64,000 nt of DNA from Candidatus Melainabacteria bacterium (GCA_003963305.1 RXJR01000009.1:481244-545243), one strand, 5' to 3'. Shown: positions 34,840-42,910, counted from the first letter of the stretch. The notes: generated by a model from the letters alone, not told the origin. Made by a program: numbers and translations.

Positions 34840-35169
34840 TCATACCGCCTTCTTAACTGGCGGCATGATTGACAAATCAATGTATCCGCTGTTCTGCATG
34901 TAAAACGAATACGAAAATCGCCCGTGTGGTTTCATTTCTGGATTCGGATAGTCCGCATGGTTGTAAGCATTCGTCGAAAGCCGGATCGCTTCGGCTAGAA
35001 GTTCAGGTTCTGAAGGGCATTCGACCCAGGGCACTGCTACCAGGTCCAGGTCGCGCGTTTCGGAACCATGAACAGCCAGACAGTAACCATGATTCCGCGC
35101 TATTCTTACCAGCATTGGAAGCATGGCACGGTACATATCACGGCGCTGTTCTTTGTCGTAATATCGCAT
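34840..35169 (-). CDS. Nucleotidyltransferase-fold-like phage protein
   Basis: A 109-residue protein whose LAVHGSETRDLDLVAVPW segment gives the HGSxxRDLDL pattern of nucleotidyltransferase-superfamily phage proteins; the helix DKEQRRDMYRAMLPMLVRIAR precedes it. The catalytic activity is unproven; a structural or inactive relative is possible. Confidence 0.65.
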   Translation of the reverse strand: MRYYDKEQRRDMYRAMLPMLVRIARNHGYCLAVHGSETRDLDLVAVPWVECPSEPELLAEAIRLSTNAYNHADYPNPEMKPHGRFSYSFYMQNSGYIDLSIMPPVKKAV

Positions 35170-35172
35170 TGA

Positions 35173-35457
35173 CTATTCACGCTCATATGGCTGTTTATAC
35201 TCGATTCGCTTGCCTTTTGACGTGCGAACGTAGTAGTGCCAATCGACTGAAGACCCATAAGGCACGCCCTTTGAGTCGGTGTGAATGGTTTCGCCGGCGT
35301 ATTCACGTTCGACGGAACCGTGAGTTTCGAGCGCGCAAGTCTGAAGCCAGTACTGTTCCTGCGCTGTTAGGTTCGCAGAAATACAGCCAAGCGCCACCAC
35401 GAAGGCGACACCGACGAAGAAAACAGCGAAAGGGTGTCGGTCTGTTAAGCTTTCCAT
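35173..35457 (-). CDS. Membrane-anchored small protein, spanin-like?
   Basis: A 94-residue protein with a hydrophobic segment near the N-terminus (FAVFFVGVAFVVALGCISANL) and a charged, Tyr-rich extracytoplasmic part. The Cys at the end of the segment could be lipidated (VALGC). A spanin-like role would be unusual here because the lysis genes are 24 kb downstream. Confidence 0.55.
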   Translation of the reverse strand: MESLTDRHPFAVFFVGVAFVVALGCISANLTAQEQYWLQTCALETHGSVEREYAGETIHTDSKGVPYGSSVDWHYYVRTSKGKRIEYKQPYERE

Positions 35458-35721
35458 TTAGTTGCGTACCTTCCGAAGCCCAGCTTTGTCACGACGAACG
35501 CGCGTCAGTCGATTGCGCATTACACGAAGCTGATTTCGCGAAGGCTTGCCGTGAAACTCAAAGTTCGTGCAAAGAAAGCCGTTTTCTTTGAAGTCGTTAC
35601 AATTCGGACACTGCGGTTCGGGCTGATAGCTTTCCCAGGTTTCCCCTAACTGCCGGCGGAGGTCCGCCATTTTTCCAGTCATCACCGTATTTGGTGCGCA
35701 ATGTGAAAGATTGATTTCCAT
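35458..35721 (-). CDS. Small basic protein with CPNC motif
   Basis: An 87-residue protein with CPNC (about residues 38-41) and a third Cys at 51 and a strongly basic C-terminus (NRLTRVRRDKAGLRKVRN), suggesting a small nucleic-acid-binding protein. It abuts the HNH gene. No family recognised. Confidence 0.6.
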   Translation of the reverse strand: MEINLSHCAPNTVMTGKMADLRRQLGETWESYQPEPQCPNCNDFKENGFLCTNFEFHGKPSRNQLRVMRNRLTRVRRDKAGLRKVRN

Positions 35722-36504
35722 TTATGCCACCGCATTTAGTGCGCTGCGAACCGACGTGTCGTCGGAGGCGGAACGACACGTCGAAAAGCAGCTGCCCATC
35801 ATTGAAAAATTTGAGACACCGGCATTATTTTTCGTTCCCGCAGGCTGCGCTGAAACGATGACGGTGTAGTAATCGGCTATCGACACCGGTTTTCGGCGTC
35901 TACGGCGCCACAGAAGGGCTTCTGAGGTATCCCCCCCTGGCATCCCCCCTAAGAGATTTTGCGGGCACGCCTTCGGAGGCACCCCCGCGTTCCCAGGGGC
36001 GCGGCTTCCCGTAAATCCGACCCACCCCCCACCCTGTGCGGGTTTCGGGGTTTCTGGATTTCTGAGAGCGGTATCATGCGTGGTGTCGCCATTTGAAAGC
36101 GCGCTTAGCACGAGAATGGCTACTGATGCAGCTTTCGATGCGAATCTTCCGTTCTGGCGCTTCATGTCAAATCGTGCTGTCTTTCGACTATGGCAAGAAT
36201 GGCACAGCGACTGAAGATTCGAAGGTTCGTCTGTGCCACCATTGTTTCTAGCTGTCTTGTGATCGACATCAGTAGCAATAGCATTGCATCTGATACCGTC
36301 GTCAAGAATGGCTTCACAGAAGGGTTCGTCGATTAGTTGCTGTTCGCGTCTTGCTTGCCAGTCTGTCGTCTTGTAGTGCTTTCTGTCTTCACTACTCGAT
36401 TGAGATTGGCTTACTGTCTGCTTCTTATGTCTATCGCAGTAGCGACCAGTCACTTCGACAAGACAGCCTGAGTATGCGCAATTGTGCTTGGCTTTATAGG
36501 GCAT
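35722..36504 (-). CDS. HNH endonuclease
   Basis: A 260-residue protein. The first 35 residues hold a Cys/His pair set (NCAYSGC, YCDRH); the HNH core (about 60-115) has TDVDHKTARNNGGTDEPSNLQSLCHSCHSRKTA, the DH...N...CxxCH signature of phage HNH nucleases that work with the terminase in HK97-like phages. The C-terminal 145 residues are encoded in an unusually G-rich stretch and have no recognisable fold; the true protein may end earlier than the ORF in related phages. Confidence 0.85.
   Translation of the reverse strand: MPYKAKHNCAYSGCLVEVTGRYCDRHKKQTVSQSQSSSEDRKHYKTTDWQARREQQLIDEPFCEAILDDGIRCNAIATDVDHKTARNNGGTDEPSNLQSLCHSCHSRKTARFDMKRQNGRFASKAASVAILVLSALSNGDTTHDTALRNPETPKPAQGGGWVGFTGSRAPGNAGVPPKACPQNLLGGMPGGDTSEALLWRRRRRKPVSIADYYTVIVSAQPAGTKNNAGVSNFSMMGSCFSTCRSASDDTSVRSALNAVA
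35930..36060 (-). other. Candidate cos / packaging-start region
   Basis: On the - strand this stretch is strikingly G-rich, including runs GGTGGGGGGTGGGTCGGAT and GGGGGGATGCC, and lies inside the C-terminal part of the HNH gene. Similar GGGGGTGGGTC stretches accompany HNH genes and cohesive-end sites in many HK97-like phages. Position is consistent; the exact cut is not visible. Confidence 0.35.
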
Positions 36505-36649
36505 GGTTCACCTGCAATGCCAGACCCATGATAACTATGCTGTGGAGAAACAAGAACGCAAACATAACGCGCAGCTTCAGCCTGTTTTCTGCGTTTGCAG
36601 TGTCATAGCCACGTTGCCACATTGTTAGTAGTTCCCGGTCAGTACGCAT
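36494..36649 (-). CDS. Small membrane protein
   Basis: A 51-residue protein with a charged N-terminus and one transmembrane helix (FAFLFLHSIVIMGLALQV). It overlaps the HNH start by 11 bases and the preceding gene by 11, so it is in a coupled string of tiny genes at the start of the late operon. Confidence 0.5.
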   Translation of the reverse strand: MRTDRELLTMWQRGYDTANAENRLKLRVMFAFLFLHSIVIMGLALQVNHAL

Positions 36650-36755
36650 TTAGCACCATGGTTAGGGCGAACGCTAAGACTGGCTTCACATGACCGACCG
36701 CATAGGCTGTTAGTCCTAAACTCGCAAGCACGAAGAACATCTTCGTGTCGCTCAT
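36639..36755 (-). CDS. Very small membrane protein
   Basis: A 38-residue hydrophobic protein (MFFVLASLGLTAYAVG then VLAFALTMVL, possibly two short spans). ATGA overlap with the preceding gene (stop at 36752). Function unknown; holin-like peptides occur at such sites. Confidence 0.45.
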   Translation of the reverse strand: MSDTKMFFVLASLGLTAYAVGHVKPVLAFALTMVLNAY

Positions 36756-37021
36756 GCAGTTACCTGCAAATTGTCGGATGCTGCTTGTCTGTGCTTTTCC
36801 AAGCGAATCACTAATCCAAGCTTCTGAACGAAGCGCTGTGTATCTTGCGGTCTGTCTGACTTCTTCGACAGTTGCACCTTAATGCCACCAGGAACCAGAC
36901 GGTCCAGGGCGAATGCTGCGTCTTCGAAGTTCTTCAGCGCTTCGGTAAGGTGCTGCTGATAAGAACGACCGTCAGGCATTTTAGTCTTTGCTTCCATGCT
37001 TCGACCGTCGACCATTCGCAT
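36752..37021 (-). CDS. First gene of the late operon, unknown function
   Basis: An 89-residue basic protein. ATG 37021 (or 37015) follows AGAGGAAGG, far better than the upstream in-frame ATG at 37225 that would read across the repeat region. Its helical middle (YQQHLTEALKNFEDAAFALDRLV) resembles nothing I can name. Confidence 0.6.
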   Translation of the reverse strand: MRMVDGRSMEAKTKMPDGRSYQQHLTEALKNFEDAAFALDRLVPGGIKVQLSKKSDRPQDTQRFVQKLGLVIRLEKHRQAASDNLQVTA

Positions 37022-37179
37022 ATACCTTCCTCTGGGCAATATAAAACAAAATCGGCAGTTTTTAGCGGTTTTGGTTCCAAGAATTAACGAAAGGCGCCTG
37101 TGTGCGTTTCGGGGATTTCGAAAATCAAATTGACAAAAGTCGTTCGAAGACGTAGCATTCATGCGGGTTCCAGCGGGTC

Positions 37180-37469
37180 CAAGTGACAGCAAAGTGAACC
37201 AAAAGTGAATCTTCAGGGAAAGCAAGATCCCAGCCAGGCCCGAAGAAGGGAAAAAGGGAAAGCATTTTGGCTTTTTTGCCTCGCAGCGTGCGCGCGAAGC
37301 TTTGTTTGCGTGCGTTGTTACGCGTAATATATATTCCGCCTGCGTGCGTTGTTAGGTCGCGCATATGAGAGCGATTTTTGATTTTGCTTTCCCTTTTTCC
37401 CTTTTCTAGACAGGCGCCTAAAACGCTTTCCCTGAAGATTCACTTTCCTTTCACTTTTGTATTCACTTT
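37180..37469. repeat. Large nested dyad with phased AAGTGA/TCACTT repeats
   Basis: Two perfect inverted repeats are nested about a centre at 37324: a 22-bp pair (37202-37223 / 37425-37446) and a 19-bp pair (37246-37264 / 37385-37403). On the left side AAGTGA recurs at 37181, 37192 and 37203, spaced 11 bp; on the right TCACTT recurs at 37440, 37451 and 37463, spaced 11 and 12 bp, mirror-symmetric to the left set. At the centre a 14-bp direct repeat (TGCGTGCGTTGTTA at 37307 and 37341) flanks AT-rich sequence. It lies in the noncoding gap 37022-37606 beside the late operon start. A replication origin, operator or terminase/recombinase binding site are possible. Confidence 0.85.
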
Positions 37470-37606
37470 TACTACATATCTATTCAGGGAAATTAGTATC
37501 TATTTTGAAAACGTCTGAGTCTGTATAACGCACAGGGTTAGGGCTAAGGGTACATCGTCTAATTTCGCCTCTGTAGACGAAACGCTACGGGAATACAAAA
37601 ACTGCA

Positions 37607-37720
37607 ATGTTACGTAAAAACGGTCGACCAGGTCCTAACCCTGAATTTATGGCACCTCATTTGGTGTCGTCTTCTAAAACTATCTACTACATTCCCTCAA
37701 GTGAAAGATATACGCATTAA
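37607..37720 (+). CDS. Doubtful small ORF in the noncoding gap
   Basis: A 37-residue frame with a basic GRPGPNPEF start. There is no good ribosome site and no overlap with another gene, so it is kept only as a weak candidate in the gap 37470-37910, where I see no other gene. Confidence 0.2.
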   Translation: MLRKNGRPGPNPEFMAPHLVSSSKTIYYIPSSERYTH

Positions 37721-37910
37721 AACGAGTGCACCGCAGCTAGTGCCGCGCCAGTATTCGAAAGACGAACATGGCGCCATTTTTTCCTAACGTACTTTCCCTG
37801 ACTAGCGCGGCTTCGCTGGTGATTGCAGAAAAGAAGGCGAACAAAAAAATTCTGCGTTCTGCTAAGAAGACCGCGCTAAAATTTCGGAGGGAAAACGCGG
37901 GTGAAAAATC

Positions 37911-38174
37911 ATGTCCAGCTATTTGAGAGTGATCGCTATCAAGTCGACGAATCGAGTCGAAGAACTTCAGAACTTGATTAAATTGTGCCAATCTGCCGGA
38001 CATGAACCGCCCGAATCTGTAGTGAAGGAATTAGAAGAAGCCGTCGTCTATCTGAGCGAACACGGGCTGAATCCAGTTCTGACTGAGTACTGGGAAGACG
38101 AAGCCGGCGGGTATGATGTCGACCTGTCGAAACTGCCGCCGAATACGTCGGTATTGCGCGTGGTGGTATCGTGA
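37911..38174 (+). CDS. Small early-type phage protein
   Basis: An 87-residue acidic protein with a helical first half (NRVEELQNLIKLCQSAG) and a beta-rich end. It begins after GAGGGAAAACG and overlaps the next gene by four bases. These two genes form a short rightward operon next to the integrase. No family recognised. Confidence 0.65.
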   Translation: MSSYLRVIAIKSTNRVEELQNLIKLCQSAGHEPPESVVKELEEAVVYLSEHGLNPVLTEYWEDEAGGYDVDLSKLPPNTSVLRVVVS

Positions 38175-38398
38175 CAGACGAAGCGAGAATCGAAAAGTGT
38201 CAGATTGTCGGCGTAAATCACTTGATTCAAGACGGATTCTGCTTGGACTGCAATAAGCCGAATAAACTAATCCTTGCCGAAAACTTAGTAATTTTGCCCG
38301 TTCAGATGACGCCGGAAGAACGCGCATTTGTAGACCAGCGGAACCTTAACGAAGCGTCTTCCGGCGAGGTCAGGCGCGACGGTCCTTCCGGCGAATGA
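38171..38398 (+). CDS. Small Cys-containing phage protein
   Basis: A 75-residue protein with Cys 10 and a CLDC pair (about 24-27), then PEERAFVDQRNL. Start overlaps the previous stop. The 3' end overlaps the integrase 3' end by 29 bases, tail to tail. Function unknown. Confidence 0.6.
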   Translation: MTDEARIEKCQIVGVNHLIQDGFCLDCNKPNKLILAENLVILPVQMTPEERAFVDQRNLNEASSGEVRRDGPSGE

Positions 38399-39620
38399 AC
38401 TTCGCCACTTTCGCGCCGTGTGATTCCAGCGCACCTTTCGCGTGAGGATCTGAAATCCTGGCATAAACGGCGGTCACTTGTTCGTTCGTCTGGTTTAGAA
38501 CTTTACTGATAACGGGCAAGCTATGCCCTGACATTGCCAGCCAGGCGCCGCATGTTCGGCGAAGGTCATGAATCAGAACGTCTTCGATTCCTGCATTTTT
38601 TCGAATAGTCTTCCAAGCGGCTTGGATTCGGTAAAGTGGCTTTCCGGCAAGGTGTCCGCAAAAAACATAAGAGTTGTTTTGCTTTCGTGGAATGCGACGC
38701 AATATTTCGACGGCTGCAGCCGACAGCGGAGCGTAATGAACCAAACCGTTTTTAGTCAAACCGATTCTAGCCATCCGTGCTGTGAAGTCGATGTCTGTCC
38801 ACTTGAGCCGCAATAGTTCCTGATGCCGAAGACCGGTCAGAAGATATAGCCAGAGAGCCGCTTGAATGTAAGGGTTAGGGTATGCGGAAATTGCCTGCGC
38901 CAAGCGCGGCATTTCGTCTTCAGTCACGAACCGCGACCGGGCTTTCTCTGGAAAGTCTTCGATTCCTTTCGCCGGATTGATCGCGTGAGCCTCGAGCATT
39001 TTGTAAATCTTCGCGCATTCGAACATCTTGTGAATAAGTTCGCGGACGCGGTTCGCCGCGTAGGGTCCGCCGCGCTTGCCCACCTTGTTTATGCCGATTT
39101 TGCTATGAAGTGCGGCTACGTCGCTTTGCTCGATGCTTGCCACCGCGCGATTACGCCATGCCGGCAGAAGATAGTTATCGATGCGACGCTGGTCTTCCCT
39201 CGATTCGTTCACGCTTTTATAAGGCTTGCTGTGCCTTTCCATATAAGCGACACATAGTTCATCGAACAAAATCGGCTTCTTTTCTCGTTCCGCCAGCGGA
39301 TCTTTGCCGTCGAGAATATTGACGAATATTCGCTTCGCTCGATTCCTGGCTTCCTCCAATGTCATCAGATTACAAGGCGCGATGACCATCGTTCTTTGTC
39401 GCCCGTGAATGCGGTATTTCACGACGAACGATTTTTTTCCAGTCGGGTATACACGCACACCGAACCCCGGAAGCGTGTCGTCCCAACGGACATCCTGTGA
39501 TCCCTGGATTTTGCTGTACGTGATACCCAGGATTGACGCCTGGGTAAGTTTCATGACCTGGTCGTTCCCCTCAAAACAAGTGACCAGCAAGTGCCCATTA
39601 GATTCCGATTGCTTATTCAT
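38370..39620 (-). CDS. int: Tyrosine recombinase / prophage integrase
   Basis: A 416-residue integrase with an N-terminal DUF4102-like arm-binding domain (LPGFGVRVYPTGKKSFVVKYR), a core-binding domain (about 120-230), and a catalytic domain: Arg in LTGLRHQELLRL, His-x-x-Arg in IHDLRRTCGAW, and the nucleophile Tyr in TAVYARI. It should drive integration at the tRNA-Arg fragment next to it. ATG 39554 would give a shorter start at MKLTQASILG. Confidence 0.94.
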   Translation of the reverse strand: MNKQSESNGHLLVTCFEGNDQVMKLTQASILGITYSKIQGSQDVRWDDTLPGFGVRVYPTGKKSFVVKYRIHGRQRTMVIAPCNLMTLEEARNRAKRIFVNILDGKDPLAEREKKPILFDELCVAYMERHSKPYKSVNESREDQRRIDNYLLPAWRNRAVASIEQSDVAALHSKIGINKVGKRGGPYAANRVRELIHKMFECAKIYKMLEAHAINPAKGIEDFPEKARSRFVTEDEMPRLAQAISAYPNPYIQAALWLYLLTGLRHQELLRLKWTDIDFTARMARIGLTKNGLVHYAPLSAAAVEILRRIPRKQNNSYVFCGHLAGKPLYRIQAAWKTIRKNAGIEDVLIHDLRRTCGAWLAMSGHSLPVISKVLNQTNEQVTAVYARISDPHAKGALESHGAKVAKFIRRKDRRA

Positions 39621-39750
39621 TAGATATACCGGGAAAACTGTGGCTCAACAATGGTGAAAACCCTGGAAGGACAAGGCTAGCGGGGCTTTCGGAGGTTTTC
39701 GCAGGCTGACTATATACGACATCGGTTCGCCCTGGGCGACAAGGCAAAAT

Positions 39751-39793
39751 CTTCGAACCAAGGTGTCGGGAGTTCGAATCTCTCTGGGCGCAA
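39751..39793 (+). repeat. attR-type tRNA-Arg(TCG) 3'-end fragment, copy 1
   Basis: 43 bases identical to 48921-48963. It spans the anticodon loop CTTCGAA, the 3' anticodon stem CCAAG, a T arm (GGGAG, TTCGAAT, CTCTC) and acceptor TGGGCGC plus A, but the 5' half of the tRNA is missing. The next 69 bases (39794-39862) also resemble 48964-49032 at about 85 percent by eye. This is the right end of the prophage and left end of the second element. Confidence 0.9.
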
Positions 39794-40143
39794 GGCTTTT
39801 CGGGATCGTTAATTCTTGGTCTCCCTCTGGTCTCCCCTTTGGGAGTATTAGTTTGACTTAATCTTTCTAAATTGTTTGCTTAATTGTCGAGTCGTTCTAT
39901 TGACAATGCGATCGCACTCGTCGGTTAAGCTTCGCTAGCCAGAGCCAAATTTTGGAGTAGTTTTTAAACTATTCTCCACCACAGCTTAGCATTCTCATGA
40001 CAGCATTGCGACACGGCCCGATTGCTTCTTTTCTGGACCAGAGTGCGCAAAAATTGCAAGATGACGGATACGCAGAATCGACTGCTCGATTTCAATTTGT
40101 CGTTGCTAGCGTTTTTAGTTGATTGTATTGAAAGTTTTGAAAA

Positions 40144-40166
40144 GCCCTCACCCGGGCTCCTTTTCG
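40144..40166 (+). terminator. Terminator candidate
   Basis: AGCCC and GGGCT (40144-40148 / 40155-40159) form a short GC stem followed by CCTTTTC. No clear gene ends just upstream on the + strand. The whole stretch 39794-40894 is otherwise without a supported gene. Confidence 0.4.
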
Positions 40167-40242
40167 CTTGTTGGCGAGAGGACAAGGATTCGGAAATGCT
40201 GACTTTCATGACGCGAGGCTAGTTCGCCTTCGCTCGGTGCCT

Positions 40243-40255
40243 GCTCTTCCGATCT
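40243..40255. other. Illumina-adapter-like 13-mer
   Basis: The bases GCTCTTCCGATCT are identical to the 3' end shared by standard Illumina adapters. A perfect 13-mer is unlikely by chance in 64 kb. It lies in a region without genes, so it may mark a contig join or untrimmed read. Confidence 0.6.
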
Positions 40256-40803
40256 GGAGAAATTTCTTCTCAGTGATGTTGCTCTTTATAGTTGAATATT
40301 GATAATGACCTGGTGTTGTTGGCGATACCATAGTTGGCGAAATCATTTTTATTGCCACTGCCTGTAAACCCAAGCATATCTGTCCTAAACGGGCTAAAAT
40401 GCGAAATTGATAGTGGCGATCGATGGTGGTTGAAAGTGTTAGTGTATTGCCTGGATCGCTTGCTGGATCGAACCTTACGGAACTCCGTGCAGCTTGCGAC
40501 GCCGCACGAAGTAAGGCAGGATGAAACGTTCCGGTCACTGTTCCCGGGTACCTTGTAGATGCATTCTTCGCGCATGGTTCCGCACGGATCAATCACTGTT
40601 AAGGCGGCGGTCTGAGACCCTCAAGCCAAGAAGAAAAGCTATTTTGGTTCGGTACATCATCAAGCGGCGTCAGGTTATGACGTCCAGCGTGCCCCCGCCG
40701 ATTTGCATGCGCACTTTCTCACCATTGATCACTATTGACTGAAATATGGTATCGTATATGGTGATTGTTTTCGTCGCGCTATCGCTTAATCCGGCACAAA
40801 ATT

Positions 40804-40867
40804 ATAGTTCTGGCGTCTCAATAACTATGATTCACTGCCAATGGTGCCACTCGATCAAACGATTGGC
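40804..40867 (+). other. Inverted repeats upstream of mobilization genes (possible oriT)
   Basis: Two inverted repeats lie within 100 bases of the MobC-like gene: ATAGTT/AACTAT (40804-40809 / 40823-40828) and GCCAAT/ATTGGC (40837-40842 / 40862-40867). Relaxase origins often have such hairpins just upstream of the mob operon. The nick site is not identifiable by eye. Confidence 0.3.
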
Positions 40868-40894
40868 TTCATAACCTAGAAGAGGAGTAAATCC

Positions 40895-41281
40895 ATGCGT
40901 CGAAGAACACCAACAATAGCAACCAAGCTAGCCGCACCTGACCATATCAAATTTGATCAATTTTGCCGGTTGGAAGGCAAAACGAAGACTGAAGTAGCCA
41001 GAGAAGCGATCCGCTACTACATGAAAACTCGTGAATCGGAGTTGCTCGACGAGCAACAATCACCACTCGAAAAGAGGCTGTTAAAAATGGAAAATCGGTT
41101 CGCATCACTTCTTGTAAAACTGGGAGTCGGCATCTTCGCGACGGAGCATCTTCTCTGGTCACGTATGGGTGAAGACGAGAGGGGTCAGCTCTTCTCTGAA
41201 TGTTATGCCAGCGGTGTTAAAAAAATGCGCTCCAAGTTAAGGCCGGAAGAAGACGAGCTGCGAGAGCAAACCGGATCGTAA
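40895..41281 (+). CDS. MobC-like ribbon-helix-helix relaxosome protein
   Basis: A 128-residue protein with an N-terminal RHH-like pattern (RRTPTIATKLAAPDHIKFDQFCRLEGKTKTEVAREAIRYYM) and a helical C-terminus (LLKMENRFASLLVKLGVGIF). Small RHH proteins directly before a relaxase gene usually bind oriT and help the relaxase. It has a strong AGAGGAG ribosome site and ends four bases before the relaxase ATG. Confidence 0.75.
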   Translation: MRRRTPTIATKLAAPDHIKFDQFCRLEGKTKTEVAREAIRYYMKTRESELLDEQQSPLEKRLLKMENRFASLLVKLGVGIFATEHLLWSRMGEDERGQLFSECYASGVKKMRSKLRPEEDELREQTGS

Positions 41282-41284
41282 AGC

Positions 41285-42436
41285 ATGATCCGAGCAGTCG
41301 TGAAGTGGAGCTATGTCAAAGGACGCAGCGGATTGACGCGTGCTAAAGCCCATATCAATTACATTCAATACAGAGAAGGCAAGGACCGAGAGTGCGGTCC
41401 GAGGAAGTTCTTCGACAGCCAAAGTGATTCAATCACAGGCAGTCAAATAAAAGGAAGGCTAGATGAATTGGACCAGGCCGGCGTGCAGATCCACAAGATC
41501 ATTTTGTCTCCTGGATTAAACAACGCCGATATGTTTGCATACACCAGAGAGATGATGACCGAGCTGTCGCGTAGCAAAGGACTTGATCTTGAGTGGTATG
41601 CAGTCAACCACGAAAATACAGAACACTTTCATACACACGTTGTTGTGATAGGCATGGACTTGCAGGGGCGAAGGGTACACCTGAGTGGCAAGGACAGTAA
41701 AAACCTGAGGAAATGGGGCAACGAATATCTAGAACGAGAACATTCTTTGGACCGGTACCTCGACGGCGAGTTGAAACGAATTTTGCAAGAACCCACTCGT
41801 GCAGCAACGCTCCAATTTCACAGACAACGAGGCGATCAAGAATTCGAAAGATTGATGTTTGGTGACGCGAGTGGGACTTATAGCGACTGGAAAGTTTTCG
41901 AGCAAGAATTACAAAACTCATTGGCAACGGAGCCAAGTTACGACCGCCAAAAGAGCTACAAGCAGTATCAAACAGAATCCGCAGGCAGGCTCCTCGATTT
42001 TCATGAAACATATCAAACACGGGAATTGAGAAAGTATTGGAATGACATTGAGGAAAGTTTTCCTGAGTTGGCCGCAGATGCTCGCCGTGAACTAGCCCTG
42101 ATTGAATCTATTTCGGAAAGCAAAGTCATGGCTAATCAAGGCTGTGAATTAGACAAGCTGCTAGATGGACTGGACCAAATTGACAGGGACATACGCGCGG
42201 TGGCCGGACCTGAAGCAGAATATATTCGACAAACGACTCGTGTAGAAGACATCAGGCACGAGGAGTTAGACAGGGGATTTTCGGCATTTGCTGTTTATTT
42301 CCAGGAATATGTCGACGCCACATCGCGCGAATTGTCGAGTCGGATAAGTGATAAACAGCCAGAACTGGATAGTCCGTGCGAAGAAACATACGAAAGAGAA
42401 CAGAGGACTGATGATAGAGACGAGCGCTGTAGATGA
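41285..42436 (+). CDS. Relaxase (mobilization protein)
   Basis: A 383-residue protein. The N-terminal 150 residues hold the relaxase pattern: INYIQYRE with candidate nucleophile Tyr residues (about 25-28), KIILSPG, and a three-His motif in EHFHTHVVVIGMD (about 116-122), followed by HLSGKDSKNLRKWGNEYLERE. The C-terminal 200 residues are charged and helical with no helicase motif, so it is a mobilization relaxase rather than a full transfer relaxase. It should nick the element DNA at oriT. Confidence 0.82.
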   Translation: MIRAVVKWSYVKGRSGLTRAKAHINYIQYREGKDRECGPRKFFDSQSDSITGSQIKGRLDELDQAGVQIHKIILSPGLNNADMFAYTREMMTELSRSKGLDLEWYAVNHENTEHFHTHVVVIGMDLQGRRVHLSGKDSKNLRKWGNEYLEREHSLDRYLDGELKRILQEPTRAATLQFHRQRGDQEFERLMFGDASGTYSDWKVFEQELQNSLATEPSYDRQKSYKQYQTESAGRLLDFHETYQTRELRKYWNDIEESFPELAADARRELALIESISESKVMANQGCELDKLLDGLDQIDRDIRAVAGPEAEYIRQTTRVEDIRHEELDRGFSAFAVYFQEYVDATSRELSSRISDKQPELDSPCEETYEREQRTDDRDERCR

Positions 42437-42571
42437 AGCGTGCAGCGACCTGGCTAATTGATGAAATCGTTTATGGTGCCTAGCCGATCAATGTTTTAAT
42501 GTCTGTTGATCAATCGAATTGCAACGGTTAGTCCGCAATTCCTCGACGCTGTTTTCGACCACCACAAGTGA

Positions 42572-42910
42572 TTGGGTGTTATTGTCTTGGTATTGGTGTA
42601 CCGATCCGTAAATTATAATGCGGACGTTTTTTTGAGTAGTATTCGACCGGAAAATACATTGCCCGATTGTTTGGATTTAAATGCGAGAAAACTTGCGCAT
42701 GTCCATCGACTACACTTACATCACAAAATAGACCACGCGGCTGAACCTTCTTCAGGAGAATTAGTTGGTGAGCTGAGTGCATTGACATTCGCTATTGATG
42801 GCTCAATTGCATTTGCTCAATACAGCAGCACAGATGATGAGCCTCCTGGTTGCTCAAACGAGCCTATTGTTGAACTTACTCATATTTTTACTAAGGCTTG
42901 TCGTAGGTGA
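42572..42910 (+). CDS. Doubtful ORF after the relaxase
   Basis: A 112-codon frame with a hydrophobic start then a polar, Ser/Glu-rich body. There is no clear ribosome site and no recognisable domain. It sits in the 712-base gap between relaxase and 43149 gene and could be a decayed gene. Confidence 0.25.
   Translation: MGVIVLVLVYRSVNYNADVFLSSIRPENTLPDCLDLNARKLAHVHRLHLHHKIDHAAEPSSGELVGELSALTFAIDGSIAFAQYSSTDDEPPGCSNEPIVELTHIFTKACRR

Larger units (their letters stand above)
1..39793. mobile_element. Prophage of siphovirus type (right part; left end outside window)
   Basis: A complete HK97/lambda-style late module (TerS, TerL, portal, protease, capsid, connectors, tail tube, chaperones, tape measure, tail tip, lysis) lies on the - strand and a replication/recombination module on the + strand. 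A tyrosine integrase sits beside a tRNA 3'-end fragment at 39751-39793, which I take as the right attachment site. The reading frame open at base 1 and the absence of a matching tRNA fragment or repressor near the left edge indicate that the prophage continues leftwards. No structural gene is visibly broken, so it may be functional; this is inference. Confidence 0.93.

Noticed and set aside
37125..37364. 79-codon - strand ORF
   Set aside because: It lies across one arm and the centre of the large dyad, lacks a ribosome site and reads as low-complexity Lys/Arg/Phe sequence dictated by the repeats.
39751..39793. Complete tRNA-Arg gene at either att copy
   Set aside because: The bases 5' of CTTCGAA cannot form the 5' anticodon stem, D arm or acceptor strand at either site; both are 3' fragments.
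40206..40592. Overlapping ORFs on both strands at the left of the second element
   Set aside because: No ribosome site or recognisable domain, and the region includes the adapter-like 13-mer; could be a relic but is not supportable as a gene.
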